Positions 44,918-54,671 of a stretch of DNA of 64,000 nt are shown in pieces. A program made the translations under genes and the position numbers. The stretch comes from Gemmatimonadales bacterium (GTDB taxonomy: Bacteria > Gemmatimonadota > Gemmatimonadetes > Longimicrobiales > Gaopeijiaceae): the NCBI GenBank assembly GCA_007692665.1, contig REBP01000113.1, positions 22,572 to 86,571 on the forward strand, in the 5' to 3' direction. The notes beneath the pieces were generated by a model. The model was not told where the DNA came from, searched no databases, and saw only the letters and a program-made list of their open reading frames with translations. How positions within the stretch are numbered: the stretch's first letter is position 1; each line of letters begins with the position of its first letter.

Positions 44918-46642
44918 ATGGCAAACGTCGACGACGAGGTCCCCGACCCCAGCCCTGAAGCCGCCCCCCCCTCGCGGATGGTGGTCGTCTCCAACCGCCT
45001 TCCGGTGGTTCTGACGCCCGTCGATGAAGAGGGCTGGACGGTTGAACCGGGGGCCGGGGGACTCGTGACCGCCCTCGAACCCGTGCTCCAGCGCATTGCA
45101 GGAACGTGGGTCGGATGGCCGGGGGTCGACGTCCGCCAGGTGGAGGAGGTGCAGGAGCTCCTGGACCGCGGATCCGGGGACCGGGGATTCGAGGTCCGGG
45201 CCATCGGGCTTTCGCCTGAAGAGGAGGAGAGGTTCTACCTCGGTTTCGCCAACCAGGTGATCTGGCCGCTCTTCCACGGGTTTCCGGAGAGGTGCCGTTT
45301 CCAGGAGGAGTTCTGGGACTGCTATCTCGACGTGAATGGTCGATTCGCCGACGGAATCGTGGATGAGCTGGAGGGGGAGGACCTGATCTGGGTGCACGAC
45401 TACCACCTCATGGGGGTCGCGAAGGCACTTCGGGAACGGGGGGTGCGCCAGCCCATCTGCTTCTTCCTCCACACCCCCATGCCCACGCTTGACGTCTTCC
45501 GAAAGCTCCCGTGGAGGCTGGCCCTGCTCGAATCCCTGCTGGAACACGACCTCGTCGGATTCCACACGGAGCGGGATCGCGAGAATTTTCTCCATGCCGT
45601 CCGATGCCTGCTTCCCGACGAGGCGGTGGAGCGGGAGGGAAGCCTGGTGCGGGTGGGCGACGGCAGCCGGACCGCCCGGGTCGGCGTCTTCCCCATTTCC
45701 ATCGACGCACGGGAATTTGCCGAAACCGCGGCGACCGAGGGCGTCCGCCTGCACGCCCTCCGGCTGCGGCAGGCCCTGCCGGGATTCGTCGACGAGGACC
45801 CGGACTCCCACCTCATGCTCCTCGGCGTCGATCGGCTGGACTACACCAAGGGGCTTCCCCAGAAACTCCGGGCCTACCAGACCATGCTCCGCCGCCATCC
45901 GGAGATGCTCGGGCGGGTCACCCTGGTGCAGCTCGTGGTTCCTTCCCGGGAGGACATTCCCCTCTACGAAGCCCTCAAGGACGAGGTGGACCAGCTGGTC
46001 GGCGAGATCTCCGGCGAATTCAGCCAGGAGAACTGGTCGCCCATCCGCTACGAATACGGACAGTGGGCCCGGGAAAAGCTGCTGGCGCACTACCGGGCGG
46101 CACGGGTTGCCCTGGTGACCCCGCTCCAGGACGGCATGAACCTGGTATCCAAGGAATTCTGTGCCTCCAGCGTCGACGGGGACGGGGTTCTCGTCCTGAG
46201 CGAGCACGCCGGGTCGGCCAGCCAGCTTCATTCGGGGGCGATCCTCGTCAACCCGTACCACGAGGAGGAGCTGGCCGAGGCCATGCACCGGGCGTGCACC
46301 ATGGGCGCGGCGGAGCGGAAGCGACGGATGTCGAAGCTGCGCCAGATCGTCGCCTCCCAGGACATCCACTGGTGGACCGACAGCTTCCTGAAGGCGGCAC
46401 GGGGGGACCGATCGCGTCGGGAGAGACGGTGGCCACGACCCCAGGCCTCGCGGAGCGATCCGGTCGTCGGACTCTCTCCGCTGGCACGGGGCCTGCGTTC
46501 GCATTCGGCTCCGGGGGAGCCCGGTGCTGCCGCTCCGGGAGGGGGAGACGACGAGCCGGAAGGCTCCGGGGGACCCTCGACCCTGCCCTTCAGGCTGGGA
46601 ACTTCAGGCACTCGCGCAGGAGACGGACATGGATACGAATGA
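44918..46642 (+). CDS. otsA: GT20 trehalose-6-phosphate synthase (OtsA) or related glucosyl-phosphate synthase
   Basis: [108 protein letters not shown]. Confidence 0.9.
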   Translation: MANVDDEVPDPSPEAAPPSRMVVVSNRLPVVLTPVDEEGWTVEPGAGGLVTALEPVLQRIAGTWVGWPGVDVRQVEEVQELLDRGSGDRGFEVRAIGLSPEEEERFYLGFANQVIWPLFHGFPERCRFQEEFWDCYLDVNGRFADGIVDELEGEDLIWVHDYHLMGVAKALRERGVRQPICFFLHTPMPTLDVFRKLPWRLALLESLLEHDLVGFHTERDRENFLHAVRCLLPDEAVEREGSLVRVGDGSRTARVGVFPISIDAREFAETAATEGVRLHALRLRQALPGFVDEDPDSHLMLLGVDRLDYTKGLPQKLRAYQTMLRRHPEMLGRVTLVQLVVPSREDIPLYEALKDEVDQLVGEISGEFSQENWSPIRYEYGQWAREKLLAHYRAARVALVTPLQDGMNLVSKEFCASSVDGDGVLVLSEHAGSASQLHSGAILVNPYHEEELAEAMHRACTMGAAERKRRMSKLRQIVASQDIHWWTDSFLKAARGDRSRRERRWPRPQASRSDPVVGLSPLARGLRSHSAPGEPGAAAPGGGDDEPEGSGGPSTLPFRLGTSGTRAGDGHGYE

Positions 46643-47024
46643 AGGCATCGGAAGCCGGTTGTGGGCGATCCCCGAGGGGTACATGCCGGGATCGAGCACG
46701 GGTCCCGACGAGATGAAGAGCCACGAGACGATCTGCTTTCTCAATACCTCGAACAAGGATGCGAAGGTGGAGATCACGGCCTATTTCGCGGACCGTGAAC
46801 CGGCCGGACCCTACGAGGTCGAGGTCGGGGCCAGGCGCACCGTTCATCTCTGGGTCAACGATCTCGAGGATCCGGAGCCCATCCCCACCGACACCGACTA
46901 TGCCACCGTCATCCGGTCGAATGTGCCGATCGTCGTCCAGCATACACGGCTGGACTCCCGGCAGGCGGCGAACGCCCTGCTGAGCACGATGGCGTACCCG
47001 GTGCGCGAGGCAGGGGGCTCCTGA
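46629..47024 (+). CDS. Sensory rhodopsin transducer (ASRT)-family protein
   Basis: LWAIPEGYMPG...SHETICFLNTSNKDAKVEITAYFADREPAGPYEVEVGARRTVHLWVNDLEDPEPIPTDTDYATVIRSNVPIVVQHTRLDSRQAANALLSTMAYP. Confidence 0.92.
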   Translation: MDTNEGIGSRLWAIPEGYMPGSSTGPDEMKSHETICFLNTSNKDAKVEITAYFADREPAGPYEVEVGARRTVHLWVNDLEDPEPIPTDTDYATVIRSNVPIVVQHTRLDSRQAANALLSTMAYPVREAGGS

Positions 47025-47990
47025 ATGGCGACGGTGGGCTTTCACGCTTCCCATGAGCAGCACCCCCCGGATCACCTTCTCCGGTGCGTTGTCCTTGCCG
47101 AGGAAGCGGGGTTCCAGGCCGCCATGTGCTCGGACCACTTCCATCCGTGGAGCGAACGGCAGGGGGAAAGCGGATTCGCGTGGGCGTGGCTCGGGGCGGC
47201 CCTGCAGGCAACCGGCCTCCCCATGGGAGTGGTGAACGCGCCGGGGCAGCGCTACCACCCTGCCATCGTGGCGCAGGCGTCCGCCACGCTGGCCACGATG
47301 TTCCCCGGTCGCTTCTGGCTCGCCGTGGGGAGCGGCCAGAATCTGAACGAGCACATCACGGGGGACGGCTGGCCCGTGAAGGACGACCGGAATGCCCGGC
47401 TCCTCGACTCCGCCGCTGTCATCCGGGACCTCTGGGCGGGCGAAACCGTGACCCACCGGGGCCATGTCACGGTCGAGGATGCGAAGCTCTACACCCGCCC
47501 GGACACCCCGCCCCCGCTCTACGGCGCCGCCATCACCCCCGAGACGGCGCGGTGGGTCGCCGGATGGGCCGACGGACTGATCACCATCGCGAAGCCCCCC
47601 GATGAAATGGCCCGGGTGGTGGACGCCTTCCGGGAGGGCGGCGGCGAAGGCAAGCCCATGATCCTCCAGGTGCAGCTCTCCTACGCGCGCTCGGAAGGCG
47701 CGGCCGAAGCGGCGGCCGTGGAGCAGTGGGGAACGAACATCCTCGAGAGCGCCGTCCTGGCCGAACTCCGGATGCCCGGCGATTTCGAGGCGGCGGCAGA
47801 ATTCGTCCGCACCGAGGACCTCGAGGGTCCCGTAAGGATCTCGTCGGAGCCCCGACAGCACGTCGAATGGATCCGAAGCGACATCGAGGCCGGGTTTTCC
47901 AGCATCCTCCTTCACAACGTGCACCCCGACCAGGAGACCTTCATCGGGGACTTCGGAGAGCACGTCCTGCCGCAACTGGGAGAATCCTGA
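47025..47990 (+). CDS. LLM-class flavin (possibly F420)-dependent oxidoreductase
   Basis: GFHASHEQHPPDHLLRCVVLAEEAGFQAAMCSDHFHPWSERQGESGFAWAWLGAALQ. Confidence 0.85.
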   Translation: MATVGFHASHEQHPPDHLLRCVVLAEEAGFQAAMCSDHFHPWSERQGESGFAWAWLGAALQATGLPMGVVNAPGQRYHPAIVAQASATLATMFPGRFWLAVGSGQNLNEHITGDGWPVKDDRNARLLDSAAVIRDLWAGETVTHRGHVTVEDAKLYTRPDTPPPLYGAAITPETARWVAGWADGLITIAKPPDEMARVVDAFREGGGEGKPMILQVQLSYARSEGAAEAAAVEQWGTNILESAVLAELRMPGDFEAAAEFVRTEDLEGPVRISSEPRQHVEWIRSDIEAGFSSILLHNVHPDQETFIGDFGEHVLPQLGES

Positions 47991-49858
47991 TGCGCCGTCA
48001 TCATCTGCCCATCGAGGACTACGGGGCCATCGGTGACCTCCGGGGCGTGGCACTGGTCGGCCGGGACGGCGCCATTGACTGGTGCTGCCTCCCGGGGCTG
48101 GAATGCGCGAGCGTCTTCGCCGCGCTGCTGGACCCCGAGCGGGGGGGGCGGTTTGCCATCGAGGCGGTGGACGGGGAGGCGACGACGCAGCGGTACATCG
48201 AGGACACCAATGTGCTCGAGACCGTCTTCGAGGGAGACGGGGGCACCCTGGTCGTCACCGACTTCATGCCTCTCTCCGGGTCCCTGGAGGGGTGCGGAGG
48301 TTCGCGTGCCGAGCAGGCCATCTACCGCCTGCTGACCGTGGAGGAGGGGAGCCTGGAGGTCGACGTGGAGTGGTCCCCCCGCCTCGAGTACGGCGTGAAG
48401 CCCACGAAGATTCACGAGGAGGGGCGCGCGTGGGTTGCCCGATGCGGGTCCGACCTCCTCTCCCTGACCGGGCTCCCCGGCGACGCCGAACTCGTCGAGG
48501 ACCGGGTGGGTCCCGTGCTCCAGGCGCGTTTCACCGTGGAGGCCGACGCCCCCGTCCTCCTCGTCACGCGGTGGGGGAGTGCCGATCCCGCATCACCGGA
48601 GGAAGGTCGGGAGCGCCTGGACGAAACCATCGGGAGCTGGCGGGCCTGGGTGCACAAGGAGGAGGCCACGTCGACGCGGGCCTGGGCGGGGGAATGGGGT
48701 GGTGCGGTCATCCGCTCGGAACTGGCCCTCAAGCTCCTGACCAATGCCGAGACGGGCGCCATCGCCGCCGCGGCAACCACGTCCCTCCCCGAGGAGATCG
48801 GGGGGGTCCGGAACTGGGACTACCGCCTGTCCTGGATCCGTGACGCGGCCCTCGTCGCCCAGTCCCTCCTCGCCCTGGGCCACCGGGCGGACGCCGAGGC
48901 CTTCATCCACTGGGTGGAACACGTGGCGGCCACCGAGGGGGAGGCGGAGTGGGGGCTCAAGATCGTGTACGGGCTTCAGGCCCACCAGGAGATGGAGGAG
49001 CGGGAACTGGTCAACCTTGCCGGCTACCGGAAGTCCGCCCCCGTCCGCATCGGAAACGAGGCCGAGGACCAGCTCCAGCTCGACGTGTACGGGGAGCTCC
49101 TGGCGGCGGCAGAAGAGTTCTTCCGGCTGGGGGGAAGACTCGAACCCGAGGTCATCGAGTTCCTGCCGAAGGTTGCGGACATGGCATGCGAAGCCTGGCG
49201 GGAGCCGGACTACGGGATCTGGGAGATGCGGAACGGGCCCTTCCACCTGGTCCACTCCAAGGTCATGGTCTGGGTCGCCCTGGACATGGCCATCCGCCTG
49301 GCCGAGGAGGGAGCCATCGAGGGCGACGTGGAACGGTGGACGAAGAGCCGCGACGCAGTCCGGGAGGAAATCCTGGAAAAGGGCTACGACGAGGAGCTGG
49401 GCGCCTTCAAGCAGTCCTACGAGCGCCCGGTCCTGGACGCGGCGAACCTGCGCATGTCGCTCTTCGGGTTTCTCCCCACCGACGATCCAAGGGTGCAGTC
49501 CACCATCGACCGCACCCTGGAGGGGCTCACGGAGAATGGCCTCGTCTACCGCTACCGGAGCGACGACGGGATTGCCGGCGGGGAGGGGACCTTCGGGGTC
49601 TGCACCTTCTGGCTCGTGGATGTCCTCGCGCTGTCGGGCCGAGTCGACGAAGCCAGGGAGTTTCTCGAGGGGATGGTGGCCCGCCGGAACCACGTGGGGC
49701 TCTACTCCGAGGAGATCGACGCGCACACGGGGGAATTCCTGGGCAACTTCCCCCAGGCCTACATGCACGTGGCCCTCATCAACAGCACCCTGTACCTCGC
49801 CAGCGCCGAGGGGCGCGAGCTGCCCATCCCCTCGCTGCTGGGGGCTGCCCGCGACTGA
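47990..49858 (+). CDS. Glycoside hydrolase family 15 (glucoamylase/trehalase-like)
   Basis: IEDYGAIGDLRGVALVGRDGAIDWCCLPGLECASVFAALLD; SLPEEIGGVRNWDYRLSWIRDAA. Confidence 0.92.
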   Translation: MRRHHLPIEDYGAIGDLRGVALVGRDGAIDWCCLPGLECASVFAALLDPERGGRFAIEAVDGEATTQRYIEDTNVLETVFEGDGGTLVVTDFMPLSGSLEGCGGSRAEQAIYRLLTVEEGSLEVDVEWSPRLEYGVKPTKIHEEGRAWVARCGSDLLSLTGLPGDAELVEDRVGPVLQARFTVEADAPVLLVTRWGSADPASPEEGRERLDETIGSWRAWVHKEEATSTRAWAGEWGGAVIRSELALKLLTNAETGAIAAAATTSLPEEIGGVRNWDYRLSWIRDAALVAQSLLALGHRADAEAFIHWVEHVAATEGEAEWGLKIVYGLQAHQEMEERELVNLAGYRKSAPVRIGNEAEDQLQLDVYGELLAAAEEFFRLGGRLEPEVIEFLPKVADMACEAWREPDYGIWEMRNGPFHLVHSKVMVWVALDMAIRLAEEGAIEGDVERWTKSRDAVREEILEKGYDEELGAFKQSYERPVLDAANLRMSLFGFLPTDDPRVQSTIDRTLEGLTENGLVYRYRSDDGIAGGEGTFGVCTFWLVDVLALSGRVDEAREFLEGMVARRNHVGLYSEEIDAHTGEFLGNFPQAYMHVALINSTLYLASAEGRELPIPSLLGAARD

Positions 49859-49895
49859 TCCGGTCCCCGCCGCCCGCGCCCCGGGCCGGGCCCGC

Positions 49896-50345
49896 TCAGG
49901 GGATGGGGTAGGCCAGGCTCCCCACCATCCCGCGGCTGCCGCCTTCGGAATCCAGCCGGGAGAAGTGGACGACGACGGGAGCACTGGATTCCACGAGGGC
50001 CGCGAAGTCGGTGTCGAGGGGAATCGCCTCGGGGTCGATGAGATCGTTGAAGCGGATGTGCCGCGTCCGCCGGGCGGGCACGGTGACCCGGTACGGGCCC
50101 ACGGGCTCCCGGTCCGAGTAGAACACGATGATCTCGATCTTCGCATCCGCCGGTCCCACGTTGAGGATGCAGAGTTCGTCCCGGGAGGTGAGACGGGGCT
50201 CCTCTCCCTCGCTCCGAAGAGGGATGTGACCACCCGGGATCGCCCAGGCCCGACGCCCCCAGGCCCGCGTGGGGCGGAGGCGCTCCCGGAGGGCGGAGCG
50301 GAATTTCTCGAGGGGTGTGGGCTCCTCAGCCTGCTTCAGCACCAT
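49896..50345 (-). CDS. Second ASRT-family protein with N-terminal extension
   Basis: WAIPGGHIP...CILNVGPADAKIEIIVFYSDREPVGPYRVTVPARRTRHIRFNDLIDPEAIPLDTDFAALVESSAPVVVHFSRLDS. Confidence 0.88.
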   Translation of the reverse strand: MVLKQAEEPTPLEKFRSALRERLRPTRAWGRRAWAIPGGHIPLRSEGEEPRLTSRDELCILNVGPADAKIEIIVFYSDREPVGPYRVTVPARRTRHIRFNDLIDPEAIPLDTDFAALVESSAPVVVHFSRLDSEGGSRGMVGSLAYPIP

Positions 50346-51546
50346 GGGGTTCTCCGGTGAGGGAAAGAAGGCGTCGCATGTAGTCGCTGAGAAAGATCCC
50401 CTGCGGGTCCAGCCGCCGGCGCACGTCCATGAACCGGTCCCAGTCCGGGTACAGGGCCTGCAGGCTCCCCGGTTCGCAGTGCATCGAGTGCTCCTTCCCC
50501 CAGTGGGGGCGACCCCCATGCTCGCGAAAGATGGGTTCCAGGTCGCGAAAATAGCTTTCGTGGGGGAGCGTGTTGTTCTGGTGAACGGTGATCGCCAGCG
50601 TCTCCCGGCCGGTCGCGTTGCTCAGGAAGGCGTCGTCTGCCGCCACGGGCCGGCAGAGGACCCGCCAGGCGACGTGCTTCCGGTGCCGATCCAGGATCCG
50701 CTCGCGGATGGCCAGGAAGCAGTCGGGGCCGTTCTCGAGAGCCAACCCGTACTCGAGTTCGTGGAACCTGAGCGGCTGTTCCTTGGCCAGCACCTCCTTC
50801 GCCCATCCGTCCTCCCGCTTCACCAGCTGGGCGAAGGCCGAAAGATCGGGGCACTCGCCCGGCGGGTTCCAGGTCCGCAGCTTCACTTCGTCGCGCCGCG
50901 GGTACCAGTAGAAGTCGAAATGGCGGTTCGTGTTCATGAGTTCCTCGAGATTCTCGAGGCACGCCTCTGTCGACGTGCACCACTCGCGGCGATGCAGCCG
51001 GTAGGGCGCCACGACCCGCACCGTCAGCGCGGTAAACACCCCGAGACACCCCAGGGAAACCCGGGCCGCTCGGAGCAACTCCTCGTCGTCGTCCGTGAAC
51101 TCGACCACCTCGCCGGTTCCCGAAACCAGGCGGCCGCCCTCGACCATCCCCGACAGGTTGGTGAGTCCCCGCCCCGATCCGTGGGTCCCCGTGGCGATGG
51201 CGCCCGCGATCGCCTGGTAGGCCACGTCTCCCAGGTTCTCCAGCATCCGGTCCTCCTGGAAGAGCATCTCGTTCACATCCGCGAGGCGGGTCCCGGAACC
51301 AACGGTGGCGCGGGAGCGGTCCTGGCTGATGGATTCGAGATCCGAAATGCGCGCCAGGTCGATGAGCACCCCCTCCGTTTCCACCAGCGGGCTCGACGAG
51401 TGCCCGGCGCCGGCGGCCCGAACCGTGAGTCCCTCCGCTGCGGCTCGGCGGACGGCATCGACCACCTCGCCCTCGGAGCCGGGCTCCACGCGGGAGCGGG
51501 GTTCGAACGACACGTTCCCGGCCCAGTTCTTCCACGATCTCGTCAT
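50326..51546 (-). CDS. FAD-binding oxidoreductase, D-arabinono-1,4-lactone/L-gulonolactone oxidase family
   Basis: RSWKNWAGNVSFEPRSRVEPGSEGEVVDAVRRAAAEGLTVRAAGAGHSSSPL; GSGTRLADVNEMLF; AIATGTHGSG; HWGKEHSM. Confidence 0.9.
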   Translation of the reverse strand: MTRSWKNWAGNVSFEPRSRVEPGSEGEVVDAVRRAAAEGLTVRAAGAGHSSSPLVETEGVLIDLARISDLESISQDRSRATVGSGTRLADVNEMLFQEDRMLENLGDVAYQAIAGAIATGTHGSGRGLTNLSGMVEGGRLVSGTGEVVEFTDDDEELLRAARVSLGCLGVFTALTVRVVAPYRLHRREWCTSTEACLENLEELMNTNRHFDFYWYPRRDEVKLRTWNPPGECPDLSAFAQLVKREDGWAKEVLAKEQPLRFHELEYGLALENGPDCFLAIRERILDRHRKHVAWRVLCRPVAADDAFLSNATGRETLAITVHQNNTLPHESYFRDLEPIFREHGGRPHWGKEHSMHCEPGSLQALYPDWDRFMDVRRRLDPQGIFLSDYMRRLLSLTGEPHGAEAG

Positions 51547-51598
51547 GTGCGGCCTCCCTGTTTCCGTCCAGCCATTGTCTCCGTCCAGTGCGAGTCGT

Positions 51599-51614
51599 TG
51601 CCAGAATCGTTCCA
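51599..51614 (-). promoter_or_regulatory. Putative sigma-54-like promoter: TGGAACGATTCTGGCA
   Basis: GG-N10-GC, -12 degenerate (TGGCA); -12 C exactly 54 nt from start 51546. Confidence 0.45.
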
Positions 51615-51629
51615 GCGGCGGGGCGGCCG

Positions 51630-51645
51630 TGGCACGCTGCTTGCG
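51630..51645 (+). promoter_or_regulatory. Putative sigma-54 promoter: TGGCACGCTGCTTGCG
   Basis: Near-perfect TGGCACG-N4-TTGCG; -12 C exactly 54 nt from ATG 51698. Confidence 0.75.
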
Positions 51646-51697
51646 AAATCCATGGGGACAGAAGCAGCGGAAACCAACCGAGAACTGTGGAGACTCC

Positions 51698-52168
51698 ATG
51701 ATCCGGATAAATGACCCCACCGACCGTGTACGTGAACACACCGACCCGGAGATCAACCGGCGCATCGACCACGAGACGCGGGTGAACGTGCAGGTCCATG
51801 CCTCCTCCGACGACGACGCCATCGAGCGCCACCTCGAGGCCCTCGACGAGGAGTGGGACGTCGAGCGCGTCCTCATGGTCAATGCCTCGCTCCTCGCCCT
51901 CTCCGGCGTGGCGCTCGGGGCCTTCGTCAACCGGAAGTGGCTGGCCCTCCCGGGCGTGGTCCTCCCCTTCCTCCTGCAGCACGCCGTCCAGGGGTGGTGC
52001 CCGCCCCTGCCGGTGCTCCGCCGGGCCTTCGGCTTCCGCACCCGGAAGGAGATCGACCGGGAGAAGTTCGCGATGAAGGCGCTTCGCGGGGACTTCGACG
52101 CGAACAACCTGGGATCGTCGGAACCGGCGAAGCGGGCACTCGCGGCCCTCGAGGCCGTGGTCAGGTAG
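51698..52168 (+). CDS. DUF2892-like membrane protein
   Basis: DVERVLMVNASLLALSGVALGAFVNRKWLALPGVVLPFLLQHAVQGWCPPLPVLRRAFGFRTRKEI. Confidence 0.8.
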   Translation: MIRINDPTDRVREHTDPEINRRIDHETRVNVQVHASSDDDAIERHLEALDEEWDVERVLMVNASLLALSGVALGAFVNRKWLALPGVVLPFLLQHAVQGWCPPLPVLRRAFGFRTRKEIDREKFAMKALRGDFDANNLGSSEPAKRALAALEAVVR

Positions 52169-52225
52169 GCGGGGCCGTACACGCCACGCACACCACCCTC
52201 GAATCGCACACGATCACGGAGAGTC

Positions 52226-52729
52226 ATGATGGACCAGGAACGCATCAGCATCTCGTCCGGAACCTGGAACTGGCAGGTCACGGGCCCCGGGGGTCATACG
52301 GGACCGCACACCGCCGGCACCCAGCCCGCCGGAATGGCGGATCCCGACCCGGAAGCGGACTCGGGAAATGCCGTCCTCCTGCTCCAGGATCCCGAGAACC
52401 CGAACGACTGGATGACACGGGAGCTTTCTCCCACCATGGATCCGGCCTCCATGGAGAAGGAGGAGCTGGAATCCCTTGCCCGCCACCCGGACATCCGGCA
52501 GGTGAGCGGCCCGGGCGGCGAGGTCTGGAGCGTGCGAAGGGTCCCGCCGCCCGAGGCCGTCAGAACGGGCCGCGAGGAAGGGGACCGCGCCCCCCTGCGG
52601 GTGCAGGCGTCACGGGGGGGCGCACCCCCGCGTCTCCTCGAACTCCCCGAGGGGAAGGCGCTCGGGGAAATGAGCAGGGAGGAACTCCTCGCGCTGCTGA
52701 AAGGCGGGGAGGACGAGGGCCCGGCCTGA
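52226..52729 (+). CDS. Hypothetical protein, 167 aa
   Basis: ORF downstream of DUF2892 gene in same orientation; no family recognised. Confidence 0.5.
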   Translation: MMDQERISISSGTWNWQVTGPGGHTGPHTAGTQPAGMADPDPEADSGNAVLLLQDPENPNDWMTRELSPTMDPASMEKEELESLARHPDIRQVSGPGGEVWSVRRVPPPEAVRTGREEGDRAPLRVQASRGGAPPRLLELPEGKALGEMSREELLALLKGGEDEGPA

Positions 52730-52776
52730 CCCCCGGACCGGCCCCAGGGGATCGAGGGCCCGGGTCCGCATCGGCG

Positions 52777-53541
52777 TCACACCCAGATCTTGATCGCGAG
52801 CAGCGACACGTACCCGGCGAAGAGCAGGAAGGGCTGATCCCACGTGTGGGGCGCCCTGGCCTCGGCGAAGGTCAGGAGGAGGGGAACCGCGGCCAGCGCC
52901 GTCCAGAGCTGCGGCGTCGTGAACGCCGACTGGAAGAAGAGAATGACGATGACGCTCGTGACGAAGACGCAGGCGCTCCCCTCGAGGGTTCGCTCGTAGG
53001 TCCGGCTCGAGAAGATGGCCGGCACCTGGTACTTCCGTCGGCCGAAGCGCACCCCGACCGGCTCTGCCAGTCCGTCGCCGATCCCGCTGACGAGAATGGG
53101 GATGTAGATGAGCCGAAGCATTTCCATCCGGCTGAACACGACGCCGAACGTGATGATGACCGCGTATCCGGCCACGAGCTGCGTCGTGAGCCATAGCAGC
53201 GTGTAGGGCCGATCCTCGGGCCGGTCGAAGGACCGGAAGATCGTCATCAGGAAGGCCGACCGCGACCGGAGCGGTTTCGAGAGCAGGGCGAGCAGCCCGA
53301 GCAGGATGGCTCCGCTGGTCAGCGTGGTGGCCGGCGTCGGCTGGAACGGGAAGAGATCGGTGACGAAGACGGGGACGAGGAAGGCGGCGAAGTGGCCGAT
53401 CTTTCGCGTGTAGTTGACCAGGACGCCGTAACGCGTGGCCAGGATCCCCGCCCCGAAGGCCACGGACGCCAGGATCACGACTTCCGCGAGCTGGCTTGCC
53501 CAGAACGGAAGCTGGGCCAGCGAGTCCAGGCCGAATCCCAT
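52777..53541 (-). CDS. Phosphatidate cytidylyltransferase/dolichol-kinase-like membrane protein
   Basis: NYTRKIGHFAAFLVPVF; SGIGDGLAEPVGVRFGRRKYQVPAIFSSRTYERTLEGSACVFV. Confidence 0.75.
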   Translation of the reverse strand: MGFGLDSLAQLPFWASQLAEVVILASVAFGAGILATRYGVLVNYTRKIGHFAAFLVPVFVTDLFPFQPTPATTLTSGAILLGLLALLSKPLRSRSAFLMTIFRSFDRPEDRPYTLLWLTTQLVAGYAVIITFGVVFSRMEMLRLIYIPILVSGIGDGLAEPVGVRFGRRKYQVPAIFSSRTYERTLEGSACVFVTSVIVILFFQSAFTTPQLWTALAAVPLLLTFAEARAPHTWDQPFLLFAGYVSLLAIKIWV

Positions 53542-53587
53542 GTCAGCCGCCCCGAGTCAGGGGACCCGAACAAGGAGTGAACGTCAG

Positions 53588-54358
53588 GTGACCCGCCCGA
53601 AGCGACCCATGGAGGCGCCCTCCCCAGGCAACCCGAGCGGGCCCGGGAGCGACCCTTCCGGCTACGGGCGCCTTGCGACCCGGCTCCGGGTGCGCACACC
53701 TGCGTACCTGTCCGGCGCGGTGCTCATGCTGGGGGCCACCTGCGCGGCCCTCCTTGTCTTCCTCGCCATGGTGCGGATCATCGGGGACCCGGACGTGGTC
53801 CCCGCCATGGACCTGAGGGTTCAGCGCACGGTGGAGTCCATCCTGACCCCGACGACGATCCACCTCATGGTCATCATCACGTCGCTGGGGGGGGTGGTCC
53901 TGATGACGCTCTTCAGCCTGACCCTGGCCGTGGCGCTCTGGAGCCGGCGCCGGTGGGTGCACCTCTTCGAGCTCCTCGTGGCCGTGCCCCTCGGGGCGGC
54001 CGCCATGCTGGCCATGAAGCAATTCTTCCAGCGAACCCGCCCGGTGGAGGCGCTCCTCGACGTTCGGGGGCTCAGCTTCCCAAGCGGTCACGCCTTCATC
54101 TCGATGGTCTTCTTCGGTTTCGTGATCCACCTGCTCTTTCGCTCCCGCCTGAATCCCGCCTGGATTGCCGGAGGCACATCTCTCGCACTCGCCCTGATCG
54201 CGCTCATCGGAACGAGCCGGGTGTACCTGGGGGTGCACTTCCTTACCGACGTGGTGGGCGGGTATGCGGCAGGGTTTCTCTGGCTGGTCCTCGCCCTTCG
54301 ACTGGTGCGCTACGTGGAACGGCGCCGAGCCGCCAGGGGACGTCCGGCAGTCCCCTGA
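53588..54358 (+). CDS. PAP2-family membrane phosphatase
   Basis: KQFFQRTRP, SFPSGHAFISM, GTSRVYLGVHFLTDVVGGYAAG motifs; start GTG 53588 or ATG 53609. Confidence 0.9.
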   Translation: MTRPKRPMEAPSPGNPSGPGSDPSGYGRLATRLRVRTPAYLSGAVLMLGATCAALLVFLAMVRIIGDPDVVPAMDLRVQRTVESILTPTTIHLMVIITSLGGVVLMTLFSLTLAVALWSRRRWVHLFELLVAVPLGAAAMLAMKQFFQRTRPVEALLDVRGLSFPSGHAFISMVFFGFVIHLLFRSRLNPAWIAGGTSLALALIALIGTSRVYLGVHFLTDVVGGYAAGFLWLVLALRLVRYVERRRAARGRPAVP

Positions 54359-54394
54359 CGGCGGCGGCGGACAAGGCGGGCCGGAGAGCCGCAA

Positions 54395-54670
54395 TCAGGA
54401 ATCGGTGGTCTGCGTCGTTACCCGCTCGCCGTTCACCGACTCGAGTCGGTCGAGGCGGATCTCGTGCCCTTCTCCGGTCCTCATGAACTCCACCCCGTCC
54501 CGGGCGAAGACGTCCTCGACCCGGTCCTGGAGTTCCCGGGTTTCTCCGTCCTCTTCGCGCACGACGAAGTGCGCCACAGTCCTGCGGACGGCCGTCTCCT
54601 CGAGCTTGTCGTGGACGGAGCAGGCGATGGGTTCGTACCCCGAATCGGTCGTGTTTCGGTCGTCGTTCAT
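54395..54670 (-). CDS. Rof/YaeO-like Rho-binding antiterminator domain protein
   Basis: YEPIACSVHDKLEETAVRRTVAHFVVREEDGETRELQDRVEDVFARDGVEFM...IRLDRLESVNG resembles Rof. Confidence 0.55.
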   Translation of the reverse strand: MNDDRNTTDSGYEPIACSVHDKLEETAVRRTVAHFVVREEDGETRELQDRVEDVFARDGVEFMRTGEGHEIRLDRLESVNGERVTTQTTDS

Positions 54671-54671
54671 G

